Shown here piece by piece: positions 19,001 to 23,011 of a stretch of 64,000 bases of DNA. Source of the DNA: Shewanella holmiensis. GTDB taxonomy: Bacteria > Pseudomonadota > Gammaproteobacteria > Enterobacterales > Shewanellaceae. Every line of letters starts with the position of its first letter. Position 1 is the first letter of the stretch. Both the position numbers and the translations under genes were made by a program. The notes under the pieces are model-generated. The model did no database searches and was not told the DNA's origin. It worked only from the letters and a program-made list of their open reading frames with translations. The stretch lies in contig NZ_JAMTCD010000012.1 of the NCBI RefSeq assembly GCF_025370255.1, positions 1-64,000 on the forward strand, written 5' to 3'.

Positions 19001-20720
19001 GCACTTTGGCCAGCTCAGCATCGTCGACCCGGATGCGGGCCAGGCCCTGTTTGTTCCGCAAAACGCGGTGGGCGCCACCTACGGCCACTACACCATTGAT
19101 CAGACGGGCTACTGGCTGTACGAAGCCGACAACAAGCTAGCGGCGATCCAGCAGCTCAAGACCGGCGAGCACCTGACCGACACCTTCACCGTGCACAGCG
19201 CCGATGGCACGGCGCAGACCATCACCGTGACCATCCAGGGCCAGGACGATGCCCCGGCTTTTGTGCCCCATGCCGGCCCCACGCAATCGGACGATGCCTA
19301 CGCCCAGATCGGCCATGCGTTTGAATGGATGAGCCATCCGAATTTCAAGTACCTCGCCAGCATGATGCTCCAAGGTGCCGACACGTACCCGTTCGAGCGG
19401 GCCCTGGTCATCATCAAGAACGCGGGCATTTCCTTCATTTCGCCCGATGGCAGCGTCGCGAAGGCCTTTGGTCCCCATGGCGGCACCCTGACGGAAGTCC
19501 CGATCAGTGAAATGATCGCCTGGCACGCCAAGGGCGCCGGGTATCAGGTGGTGTTCACCGACGCAAAAGCCAGCGAAGTGGGTGTCTACGCCTATAACAA
19601 TGGCAACCCCGGCATGCTCTCGGGCCGCCATCCCTACACGGATTTTGTGCTTCACCCGGAACAAAACGCGGCTCAGCTGACCCCGGTCATGCATGACGTG
19701 GCCGCGGCCAGCGGCGGCGCTGCCGTGCAGGGCTCTGGGTTCATGCCGCCGGCCATTGCGCCGCTTGAGTTCGACAGCGCCCATGTGCTGGAGGACAACG
19801 GCCAGCTGATCTCCGGTTTCATCGAGGTCAAAGATGCGGACGCTGGCCAGTCGGCGATGAAGTCGCAGACTGATGTTGCCACCCAGCATGACCATTTTGA
19901 CTTGGCGCCCGACGGGCACTGGACTTACAGCGAGGACAACACCCAAAGCGCAGTGCAGCAGCTTAAGGCTGGCGAGAACCTCACCGACACGCTGGCTGTC
20001 ACTTCTGCCGACGGTACACCGCACACCGTTACCGTGACGATCCAAAGCACGAACGAAACCCCAGAAATCACCGCGCAGATACAGGAGGTCACCGAAGACG
20101 GCATCGAGAACCGGGAGGTCCATGCGCTGCTGGATAACACGCCTGTGGACGATGCGGCAAGCAGTGATGAAGCCGCACAGGGCTTAGGTTTGGCATCACA
20201 GCCAAGCGAGGCTCTATATGCTGACCAAACGGCAGCAATCCATCATGTGGGCATCAATAACGAGAGTCACAATTTAGTGTTATCGGATGAAGGGGTTGCA
20301 GCGGTGAGGGCACTTGCAATAGAGCCTGCAGCTATAGCAAATGTTGATATGATCTCAGTAGTTCATTCAGCTTCTGCTGATGAGCATGTTGTCGCATCTG
20401 CACTGGCCTCGCCCATAGATCCCTATTTGCAAATGGTTGGCATTACACCTAATACCTTTGAAACGCCAACATCAACACAAACACGGATGGATTTAACGCT
20501 AACGGAAATACCTGCCATATCAACTCAGGATAGTGAAACTGATATGTTGGATATTTCACACGTTAACCATTTTGAGAATCCATTACTCGATGACGCTAAG
20601 GATCAACATAAAGACCAAGGCATTGATATTTTTGAGGGAAGTTATACTCACCTCGATGGAAATTCGAATGACGATGATTTATTACATTCGGCACTAAATG
20701 ATATGCACAACCAGATGTAA
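1..20720 (+). CDS. Giant VCBS-repeat adhesin, type I secretion type (5' partial)
   Basis: The reading frame is open from the window edge (codons in phase with base 3), so the N-terminus, where a membrane-retention module would normally lie, is not visible. About 6,905 residues are seen. Bases 1-6,390 encode alternating VCBS/cadherin-like domains (recurring NDAPVL, VTEDG, LNADGSYSFDP, ADGTTHTITVT). Bases 6,420-6,950 encode a unique beta-rich domain, and VCBS domains return at 8,130-10,040. From 10,040 to 18,900 there are VFTEAELL/DGSWTFTP cadherin-like units, seven lectin-like WEGKVID units and DTDGSETLSY units rich in Asp that probably bind calcium. A further unique domain lies at 19,250-19,740. 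Proteins of this kind are exported by a type I system and act in surface attachment or biofilm. No RTX nonapeptide array is visible, and no secretion genes lie in the window. Base composition is about 67-75% G+C in sampled lines until roughly 20.2 kb, then about 42-45%. The family call is firm; the ligand is unknown. Confidence 0.9.
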   Translation, partial: NTQAAIQQLKAGETLTDTFTVSTTDGTTHTVTVTLQGTNDAPVLAAQSQAVAEDGSLLSGHMAATDVDAGDTQTFSIANAVDGFTLNADGSYQFDPSHAGYQHLAAGQTQDVVIAITVTDSAGATSTQNLTITVTGAADGAVIGGVDLGTVTEDAAVTTGHLQASGQLTISDADTGEAHFTAQTDVAGSGSYGHFSVDTAGAWTYSADNTQTAIQQLKAGESLTDTLTVQSADGTTHTITVTLQGTNDAPVLSAQTQAVTEDGAQLKGHMVANDVDAADTQTFSTAQSVDGFTMNADGSYSFDPAHASYQHLAAGQTQDVVIPITVTDSAGATSTQNLTITVTGVDDGAIIGGVNTGAVTEDQSVQSGHLQASGQLTVADVDTGEDHFIAQTGVAASYGSFSIDAAGHWTYSADNSQAAVQQLKAGATLSDSLTVSSADGSTHTINVTLTGSNDVPVLQAQSQSVIEDGTRLRGLLVATDMDAGDSLAFSVGTAVAGFTLNPDGSYSFDPSDAAYQQLTAGQVQTLTIPITVTDTAGASSTQNLLISITGTGDAAVIGGRLANNVTEDAVVSTAGILRAAGQLTVVDPDAGEAHFVVQTDVTGAGHYGSFSIDASGHYSYTADNTQTAIQQLKAGQTLSDSFTVTTADGTQQVVTITINGTEDRPVLQAQTHAVTEDGLRLDGQMIATDADAGDLKAFSIAQPVDGFTLHSDGSFSFEPGHASYQHLAAGQTQDLVIPITVTDSAGATSTQNLSITITGVDDGAVIHGVDSGAVTEDQSVQNGHLQTSGQLTITDTDSGEDHFIAQTDMAGSTGLGRFSLSASGHWTYSADNTQSAVQQLQTGQSLSDTLTVHSADGTAHTITVTINGTNDAPALAAQTQAVTEGGTLLQGHMVATDADAHDAQTFSIANTVDGFALNADGSYSFDPAHASYQHLTAGQTQDVVIPVTVTDSAGATNTQNLTITVTGSNDGATIGGQIANFVTEDAVVSTSGMLRAGGQLTVVDPDAGEDHFVAQTGVTGAGHYGSFSIDARGHYSYTADNTQTAIQQLKAGQTLSDSFTVATADGTQQVVTISIKGAEDKPVLQAQTHAVTEDGARLNGQMLATDADAGDTQRFSIAQQVAGFTINADGSFSFDPSNATYQHLAAGQTQDVLIPITVTDSAGATSTQNLTITVTGTNDAAVVSGRVANAVNEDGVVSTGGLLRAGGQLTVVDPEAGEDHFVAQTGVTGAGHYGSFSIDAGGHYSYTADNSQTAIQQLKAGETLTDRFTVTTADGTQQVVTITINGAEDRPVLQAQAQAVTEDGNLLRGQMVATDADAGDTQRFSTSQPVDGFTLNADGSYRFDPSHASYQHLAAGQTQDVVIPITVTDHAGATSTQNLTITVTGTNDAAQVRGTDSGAVTEDINPSGSNLLVSGQLQISDKDTGENLFVVTGQSNHQPGSRERGTPVDGDHGLGQFVVHADGTWTFIVDNRKSEIQTLAEHQTLQETITVQTVDGTTHTLTVTITGTNDAPVLTAQTQSVTEDGAQLTGRMVATDVDSGDTQAFSMGTAVAGFTLNANGSYTFDPSNAAYQHIQAGHSETVTIPVTVTDSAGATAVQNLVITVAGAQDGAVIRDASGTVGEIKEDSRLHIEGHLAVTDVDAGENTFTTQQGTSQAGLGQFSLTPLTNGQAFWGYTVDNTRPEIQRLAEGQTIQDTFVIHSADGTQHTVTVTIKGSNDAPVLTAQTQSVTEDGTQLIGRMIATDVDTGDTQAFSMGTAVAGFTLNADGSYSFDPGNAAYQHLAAGQTQTLTIPVTVTDSAGATATQNLVITVAGAQDGAIIGGASTGAVTEDTGVNAAGKIAASGTLTVTDPDVGQDHFNALASNGHYGVFTLDAAGHWTYSADNSKPDIQQLKAGDPLTDSFTVTSADGTSHTVTMTITGTNDAPVLTAQTQSVIEDGAQLTGRMVATDVDRGDTQAFSMGTAVAGFTLNADGSYTFDPTHASYQHLSAGQTHDVVIPITVTDSAGETSTQKLTITVTGTNDGATITGTTSGSVTEDKGVSTGHFLETSGQLSATDVDSAATFQAATLHGSDGGVLTIDAAGTWHYSIDNSLPAVQQLGPQGALSETFTVQTADGTSQQIAVSIHGTIDAPSLTATQEATQFLPTDATGEVLHGQGVLHQITLSGFATDQIELGGKLNLGLVGNTPIVSGGSFGVSARTGDTQLDKGETLMIQLAGASRSATLQLSNFMDHTSTANPYASEDKAHWIAYDAQGNKVAEGDLVPNADPALNGKLDIHTATPFSYIALQAVDAPLHDAHHQSRFMLSHVEAQLIQFDTRLNLHGQLSDQATTETLSYKITGLDVAATLNRGTRNADGSWTVTAAEAQDLHLLHATDQHFQVQAMATDGSAVADSTPVDLRVTSSGMQYELIGGDHRGKTDEDAHQAVEGQLRVDTSAAVAPAFVAQIQHTAHGTFELRADGHWTYQVDNAAVQGMAGREVQRDTFTVETANGVQRELTVDVMGRDDATVIGGKLTGDVIEDGQGTTTGQMSFTDIDTPKSNIAAADRSYPGTYGTLLVKTDGTWEYQLDPTKANSLNTGDVEHDVFGKVFIMSQGLPQTTSIDITVHGHTDGTPQITAVIAGDDAKTTDEDRAVSGVLTVTDPTAADAHLVAQTDVAGQFGHFSITADGHWSYTPDNRADALAVGATQTDTFAVTSADGTSHNVVITLTGSNDGAVITGTDSGSLTEDVAVNAAGKITTSGLLSVSDADAGEAVFAAQFGTSAQGYGGFVLGASGHWTYAADNSNLAIQALKAGEHLSDSFTVHSPDGTTHTINVTINGSNDVPVIGATRASARFVSEDSATSTITGLLHSRDLDAGDTLSWSVSGQGQGTYGHLDFDAASGSWTYQLDNTDADTNALSAGQRGEDVFQITATDSSGATASTVVRVMVMGANDGAVIAGVDAATLNEDAIDSTGKLAASGQLTVTDPDAGQDHFTAQTDAAGSSGLGHFSVDATGAWTYTADNTQNAIQQLKTGDSLTDSLTVQSADGTTHTITVTLQGTNDVPVLQAQTQAVTEDGTQLTGHMVATDVDAGDTKAFSVAQAVDGFTLNADGSYSFDPSHASYQHLTAGQTQAVVIPITVTDSAGATSTQNLTITVTGANDGAVIGGVDVGTVTEDAAVTTGHLQASGQLTISDIDTGETHFTAQTDVAGSAGYGHFSVDASGAWTYSADNAQTAIQQLKAGESLTDTLTVASADGTTHTITVTLQGTNDAPVLAAQSQTVTEDGTQLTGHMVATDVDSGDTQAFSLANAVDGFTLNADGSYSFDPSNAAYQHLAAGQTQDVIIPITVTDSAGATSTQNLTITLTGSNDGPLVTHGTVATAADLGAINEDAPRVFTEAELLQAVGASDVDDGSSLHIVDGSLTSAHGTFTGDATHGYTFTPAANFSGQDVDLQFSVSDGTVSREAHGQLDITPVADKPVGPLVSTTFDDVQLSGQFADPALLGWKTDSTFGVEQTTEDVFGGTGKNQVLELVSKGASINSPNIYRELDTQTGQLLHVSFDASRRENWDVARIEVLWEGKVIDAFTPGTAGYEMHHHEYDLQATGPQSRIEFRVVGDDADKRAIIDNIQIGLPTQVGEVNQALHLDMGQAFQLADTDGSETLSYLIKGLPPGFTLTDGTHSVTIASVGQVVDTKGWSQDALALRAPQDYQGQLEIQVSARAEETANHQTATSDQQSLRLSFDRLTAVEDTPQTFSASRLLQLAGIRAGLGEVLTLDDVQVNPAFGHFSHNADGSWTFTPEANVSAHQVPLTLTVHGGAQPISSTLHLDITPVADTPLLDLPADGQLTAIHTDFDSTLLHGQFADPTPLGWHTDGPQGSEVARQDVFGGSGGDHALELISEGAGAVNSPNLYRVLDVASGQMARFGFDVSPRNSWAVPLVEVLWEGKVIDSFTPSGTGFGLQHHDYDLLATAGQPRLEIRVVGAQSDMRAIFDNLDVGVSPVAARFSPVNGDAYLDLGAQFHLADTDGSETLSYVVKGLPQGFTLTDGTHSITVTTAGQAIETKGWDQAALVVKAPQDFQGQVNLQVSGVAEESGTQQTASSPELSMRLSFEQLRVYEDTPQVFTESKLLQLAGVHAPAGQAMTLADVQVDQAFGQFSHNANGSWTFTPASNVNADDVPFTLTIAGGSQPLSRPLQLSIAPVNDAPVLAAQSQTGTEDGSPITGHMVATDVDVGDTQSFSLAHPVDGFTLNADGSYSFDPSHASYQHLAAGQTQDVVIPITVTDHAGATGTQNLTFTLTGTNDGLQVVANSAAKAGDLGAVDEDAPRLFTEAELLRAVGASDVDDGNDLHIVAGSLSSTHGTFTGDAAHGFTFTPSANFSGQQVDVQFSVSDGGVNQATFARLDIRPVADVPVFEYTGETHSLAHQTDFDSTLLHGQFADPTPLGWHTDAPQGSEVARQDVFGGSGGDRALEMISSGAGKDSSANFYRVLDTVPGQELKFSFDVSPRSGWAVPLVEVLWEGKVIDSFTPAGTDFNLQRHDYQLTATGEHSRLELRVVGDQSDMRAIFDKLEISDTPHLDREALVNSELQLHLPTNLHLADTDGSETLSYLIKGLPVGFSLTDGSHSITVTAADQVIDTKGWQQDALSVQAPKDFAGTLELSVTGRSEEAGNQQTASSAALPVRLSFQPLATAEDTPLTLSESKLLALAGVVPAAGEHLSLSDVQVDPAFGQFSHNADGSWTFTPAADVAADQVPLTLTVSGGAQPISSSLQLSITPVNDAPVMAAQTQAVTEDGSLLSGHMAATDADAGDTHTFSLGTAVDGFTLNTDGSYSFDPSHASYQHLAAGQTQAVVIPITVTDSAGATSTQNLTITLAGSNDGPLVTHGTAATAADLGAINEDTPRVFTEAELLQAVGASDVDDGAQLHIVAGSLTSAHGTFTGDATHGFTFTPAANFSGQDVDLQFSVSDGTVSREAHGQLDITPVADTLRVSELPESGQAKTLVSSVDFQAHSSFERMPATIQGWNNEGGDLLLQRPNGGANTMLVMRGTDDATVGTHFATKPGQIYELTLSAYSSGNIKLEVVWNGQVVSSYTPEGGWGEQSFRFLADSDQGYLQLRAHDGAGQFAHVNVDYTHLRMREPLPVLATQPVSLGGLDTFTQFHLRDTDGSETLSYVIKGLPVGFTLSDGSHSVTVTTADQVIDTQGWAPDQLHLMAPTGFEGVVGFQVAARSEEGANHQQGALTAFVPQALSFDSPVVIEDTPRHFSEAQLLSFAGLHAAAGVSYGLSDVQVDAAFGHFTHNGDGSWTFTPAANVSADQVPITLTVTGGAQPLTASLALSITPVVDTPLGAGGQTELTDFNHQAVGSAGWAMVDPSGMGWHTDHAQGVELGQDKLYGGSSTSNQIVSLSASSDANLYRDLSISAGEVVHFGFDLSARAGVAIAPLQVLWEGKVIDTITPASGYAMAHHEYDLVATGANSRLELRATGSGDARALIDNLQLSTTPPQVALVNHALHLDLGQSFQLADTDGSETLSYLIKDLPVGFTLSDGSHSVTATTAGQQIDLKGWQLDALVLQSPADFEGQLALKVSASAEEGATHQIATSAELLLPLSFERLSTAEDTPRSFSERELLQLAGAVPAPGQHLSLSDVQVDPAFGQITHNADGSWTFTPAANVSADQVALNLTVAGGAQPQQVALPLQITAVTDAPVAGMLSIHPDISSQNPGSAGWAYLDPTQVGWHTDHHEGVYIGTATRYGGADSHSLLELSGLASSPMNFYRTLNTQAGQTLVFSFDLTGRPGRPAATIEVLFEGKVIDTLTPGNQAYDMQRHEYVLTATGPDSRLELRPSGQGDARALFDNLQISPPPQVALVNHALHLDVGQAFHLADTDGSETISYLINGLPVGFTLSDGSHSVTVTTAGQVIDTAGWQMDAVTVEAPKDFEGQIDLKISARTEESATHQTVTSAELPLPLSFERLSTAEDTPRSFSEHELLQLAGVVPAAGEHLSLSDVQVDPAFGHVTHNADGSWTFTPVANVSADQLALTLTVTGGAQAITTTLPLAITPVADAPVRDGALSITTDFSNPVLGDPGWKLSDPTPLGWHSSEASGVEIGQERLYGGSGNNQILSLTASWSSNIYRDLATQAGQTVHVGFDLSARPGFAMTPVEVLWEGKVIDTISPTAGTFAMQHHAYDLVATGSNSRVEFRATGQGEARALFDNIQIGTPDHLTLGDQDILLKPYLGYQLADTDGSETLSYAIHGLPVGFTLTDGTYSVTVATAGQVIETTGWNQEALALRAPHDFQGDTSIQVSARAEEGSNHQSASAADFTLHLSGVPVSHVAVIGGDTAVTVTEDQQVNSQGNLEHFGQLSIVDPDAGQALFVPQNAVGATYGHYTIDQTGYWLYEADNKLAAIQQLKTGEHLTDTFTVHSADGTAQTITVTIQGQDDAPAFVPHAGPTQSDDAYAQIGHAFEWMSHPNFKYLASMMLQGADTYPFERALVIIKNAGISFISPDGSVAKAFGPHGGTLTEVPISEMIAWHAKGAGYQVVFTDAKASEVGVYAYNNGNPGMLSGRHPYTDFVLHPEQNAAQLTPVMHDVAAASGGAAVQGSGFMPPAIAPLEFDSAHVLEDNGQLISGFIEVKDADAGQSAMKSQTDVATQHDHFDLAPDGHWTYSEDNTQSAVQQLKAGENLTDTLAVTSADGTPHTVTVTIQSTNETPEITAQIQEVTEDGIENREVHALLDNTPVDDAASSDEAAQGLGLASQPSEALYADQTAAIHHVGINNESHNLVLSDEGVAAVRALAIEPAAIANVDMISVVHSASADEHVVASALASPIDPYLQMVGITPNTFETPTSTQTRMDLTLTEIPAISTQDSETDMLDISHVNHFENPLLDDAKDQHKDQGIDIFEGSYTHLDGNSNDDDLLHSALNDMHNQM
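10380..18900 (+). repeat. Seven lectin-like supermodules in the adhesin
   Basis: Each supermodule has, in order, a jelly-roll-like domain (LGWHTD, FGGSGG, NFYRVLD, VLWEGKVIDSFTP, RLELRVVG, FDNLQI), a DTDGSETLSYLIKGLPVGF domain, and an EDTPRSFSE...DGSWTFTPAANVSADQ domain. The Leu codon of the LWEGKVID motif, or its equivalent, lies at 10,662, 11,760, 13,485, 15,177 (divergent), 16,266, 17,343 and 18,416. Spacing is about 1.08 kb, but 1.7 kb where an extra VCBS type A plus VFTEAELL domain pair is inserted (12,540-13,160 and 14,270-14,890). The lectin-like label is inferred from the beta-sandwich-like pattern; no ligand-site assignment is made. Confidence 0.75.
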
Positions 20721-20749
20721 GCGCTAGGGAGCTAATACTCTTCACTCTA

Positions 20750-20789
20750 GCCCAATAGACCATAGGTAAACTTCCATGGTCTATTGGGC
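20750..20789 (+). terminator. Hairpin after the giant adhesin
   Basis: A perfect 14-bp inverted repeat (arms 20,750-20,763 and 20,776-20,789, arm sequence GCCCAATAGACCAT) with a 12-nt loop starts 30 bases after the adhesin stop codon. No strong T-run follows, so it may be a processing or stabilising hairpin and not a classic intrinsic terminator. Confidence 0.55.
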
Positions 20790-20914
20790 CTCAGTGTTAA
20801 CAATGATATTTAGACCAAGGCATGATCTACTGACATTAGCTGTCATACGATTTAAGTATCTAATAATAGAGTTATTTATGTATCTCGCATGTGAAATGGG
20901 ATGATATATAATCA

Positions 20915-21060
20915 TTAAAAACTGAATTCGAGGTGGTAGTCTACTTGCTGTCTTGGGATGTCAGTTCCTTCATTTATCATACTTACACTGACGAAACAGC
21001 CAGTCGTACTATTTCTAAATTCATTTATTTTTAGCTTAGAATCACCCCATTTGTGGATGC
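20915..21060 (-). pseudogene. Superfamily II helicase fragment (motif V region)
   Basis: On the minus strand a frame ending at TAA (20,917-20,915) reads through residues INEFRNSTTGCFVSVSMIN and then EGTDIPRQQV. This matches the helicase C-terminal lobe around motif V, whose usual pattern is hydrophobic-MxxEGxDIPRLxV, as in DEAD/DEAH helicases of restriction and defence loci. Nothing recognisable as helicase precedes this stretch: further upstream the same DNA is read on the other strand as a SIR2-like fragment. The protein stops soon after motif V, before the usual motif VI. I take it as a remnant of a decayed defence or mobile-element gene. Only about 48 residues support the call. Confidence 0.5.
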
Positions 21061-21420
21061 AAAAACCATATAGGATCTGATTTTGGGCTTTATAGCTCCG
21101 AGCTGACAGTAAGAACCGCCAGCTTTGACCAATATTCGGAATGTGAAGCCATAGTTGTCGTAGGCTATGGATTTAACATAGACGACAGTCATATCAATGG
21201 ATTATTCCGAAAATTGATTGAGGAAAAAGAAAAGTCCTTATATTGGGTGTGCCTAGAAACTGATGGCACAGCTGAAGAACAGAAAAGGCGCCTTATTAAG
21301 CGCCTAAGAATATCACTTCAGTTTCGTGACCGGATCAATGTTATTCCCGTTGATGCAGAGAATAGGCTATTTAGAGGTGTAACTTGGTTACATGAGGTAA
21401 CTAGAACCATACAAAGTTGA
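21061..21420 (+). pseudogene. SIR2-like domain protein, C-terminal remnant
   Basis: An open frame of about 120 codons has no ATG or GTG start (only an internal TTG at 21,214), and the upstream stop in this frame is at 21,037. It reads CEAIVVVGYGFNIDDSHIN followed by a charged helical stretch and ends VTWLHEVTRTIQS. The GYGFNIDD motif after a hydrophobic strand is typical of the C-terminal half of SIR2_2-type NAD-binding proteins found in anti-phage systems. The NAD-binding N-terminal half is missing. It directly abuts a helicase fragment on the opposite strand, so both genes lost their 5' parts at the same point, near 21,060. Function is presumed lost. Confidence 0.55.
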
Positions 21421-21563
21421 ATTTCAATGCTCTGTTTTTTTAGCTTAAATTCGAAATTTATGTTTTTACCTTAAAGTAGAAATGAAAAATTTATACATCA
21501 CTACACTTGCTGTTAAACTGTTGTGGCCAAATTTAGTTGAGCACTACAATCGGTGGTTTTTTT

Positions 21564-21686
21564 ATGGCTTCACCATTAAAGGGCGGTTCAGAGCAGCAAT
21601 TTGCCAAGTGGATAAAGGAAGATCGAGGTAGTGGCCAGCATGCTGACTACAAACCTTGGTTAACGGTTAGGGATTTCCCTTCTTGA
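21564..21686 (+). pseudogene. tnsA: Tn7-type TnsA endonuclease, N-terminal stub
   Basis: ATG at 21,564 opens a 40-codon frame. Its C-terminal residues DYKPWLTVRDFPS match the conserved opening of TnsA endonucleases of Tn7-like transposons, in which the pattern (Y)xPWxxVRDxPSxGRS leads into the nuclease domain. A TGA follows the PS codons immediately, so all catalytic residues are gone. About 40 bases upstream is TGTGGCCAAATTTAG; Tn7-like transposons place their left end just before tnsA, so this could be part of an end. No tnsB or tnsC is visible. The resemblance is short but specific. Confidence 0.5.
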
Positions 21687-21874
21687 GGGTGAGTTCACCG
21701 TGTATTTGTCCACAAATAGCAAAGAATTCATCACCATTTTTCTGATATAGAACTTTCGGTATTTCTGATACTGGAGTCACGCTGAGAAGTCACCCAAATC
21801 CGCGAGCTGCGTATTTCGATGATTAGGATTTCACCCGCTGGTAGTCATCAATATTTTGTTTTTAAAAGATTTTT

Positions 21875-22369
21875 CTATTTTACATTCTCTTTTTGAGGAT
21901 TTTTGTAGGAAATTGAATTTACGTACCAGGTATGCTCACCTAATGGTGTACTGACCACAACTTCGTCATCTACTTCTTTTTTCAGCAAAGCACGGGCCAT
22001 TGGCGCATCGATCGAAATATAGTCATTTCTACCATAGATCTCGTCAGGGCCAACTATACGGAAGCTCTTTATTTCGCCTGCGTCATTTTCGATTTGTACC
22101 CAAGCTCCGAAGAATACTTTTCCATCTTGTTGCGGGGAATATTCGACAACCTTCACAGCTTCAATGCGTTTTCTCAGATAACGCACACGCGAATCAATCT
22201 GCCTAAGTAATCTCTTGTTTTCCTTGTAATCAGCATTCTCCGAGCGATCACCAAGACTCGCTGCCCATGCTACTTTCTTCGTTATTTCAGGCCTGTATTC
22301 ACGCCAAAGATGGTTAAGTTCTGCATTTAGCTTGTCGAAGCCCTCGCGGGTTATCAAGTTAGTTTTCAA
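21875..22369 (-). CDS. greB: Transcript cleavage factor GreB, island copy
   Basis: This 164-residue protein has the full length of GreB (158 in E. coli). It begins MKTNLITREGFDKLNAELN, carries the coiled-coil tip LGDRSENADY with the acidic Asp and Glu that coordinate the catalytic magnesium, and ends in the FKBP-like domain (GKVFFGAWVQIENDAG, YISIDAPMARALLKKE). GreB enters the RNA polymerase secondary channel and stimulates cleavage of backtracked RNA. The gene starts 20 bases after gmtX and is probably co-transcribed with gmtZ-gmtX. It is clearly diverged from the truncated greB at 25.9 kb, so it is not a recent duplicate. It probably supplies GreB activity to a host whose own copy is broken; that role is inferred. 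Confidence 0.9.
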   Translation of the reverse strand: MKTNLITREGFDKLNAELNHLWREYRPEITKKVAWAASLGDRSENADYKENKRLLRQIDSRVRYLRKRIEAVKVVEYSPQQDGKVFFGAWVQIENDAGEIKSFRIVGPDEIYGRNDYISIDAPMARALLKKEVDDEVVVSTPLGEHTWYVNSISYKNPQKENVK

Positions 22370-22389
22370 GGTCCGTCCTACAGATTTAT

Positions 22390-23010
22390 CTAGAGGTACT
22401 GTAAAGCCTTTTTTATAGCATCTATCGTTGCGACAGGTAAAAAGGGCTCGTTATTATTGCCAGATACTATACTGCCATGCTGCCCCACCTCCAATTGATT
22501 CCGCCGTCTAAATTCATCAGACAACAGGTACTCAAGAGCTTCTCGCTCAAGGCCTGTTAGCCTTTTTGTGAGAAGATCAGACGATCTTCCATCAAAGATC
22601 TCTATTACCTGGTTGATTGGAGCGATCTCATTGACGGCCCGTTCGGCAGTAATTTTTTGTGAGTACAAGATCCTTGCCTGTAGTTTAACAACTGGATCTT
22701 TAAGTTCATCTATCCAAGCATAACTTTTGCCATAGCTTGGTTTATTACTCTTTGAAGAGTTGGGGGATTGGTTGGCAAAGCTTGATATTAAAGTGCGATA
22801 GGCTTCACCTGTTTTGTTTCGAATGCTTTGTGCAGCTGGGACTCCTCGCCCTTTACCAAGCCGAGCAATTGTCGCATAGCTAAATTCATTCAGGCCCCTT
22901 TGTTGCTGCTCTATGCAAATTTGATATATAGCTTGCAGAGAGTGTTGTACTCGCTCTGAAACCTCAGATTTTAGCTGTTTCAAGACGATTTCAGGAGATG
23001 TTTCAGTCAT
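22390..23010 (-). CDS. gmtX: GmtX-like gamma-mobile-trio protein
   Basis: The protein has 206 residues, no signal peptide and no membrane segment. It has a helical N-terminal region (residues 1-50), a winged-helix-like stretch (FSYATIARLGKGRGVPAAQS then IRNKTGEAYRTLI, about residues 43-75), a Ser/Asn-rich linker, and a C-terminal half of unknown fold. The motif of a small-residue-rich loop followed by IRNKTGExYRxLI is what I recall for GmtX; the biochemical role of GmtX is unknown. Its start lies one base after the gmtZ stop, so the two are translationally linked. The assignment depends on memory of the family and on the adjoining recombinase. Without that context it would be a hypothetical DNA-binding protein. 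Confidence 0.6.
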   Translation of the reverse strand: MTETSPEIVLKQLKSEVSERVQHSLQAIYQICIEQQQRGLNEFSYATIARLGKGRGVPAAQSIRNKTGEAYRTLISSFANQSPNSSKSNKPSYGKSYAWIDELKDPVVKLQARILYSQKITAERAVNEIAPINQVIEIFDGRSSDLLTKRLTGLEREALEYLLSDEFRRRNQLEVGQHGSIVSGNNNEPFLPVATIDAIKKALQYL

Positions 23011-23011
23011 A

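Noticed and set aside
21667..21780. Minus-strand frame of 37 codons opposite the TnsA stub
   Set aside because: Reads protein-like (IPKVLYQKNGDEFFAICGQ) but is too short to assign; it may be another gene fragment. Not listed as a feature.
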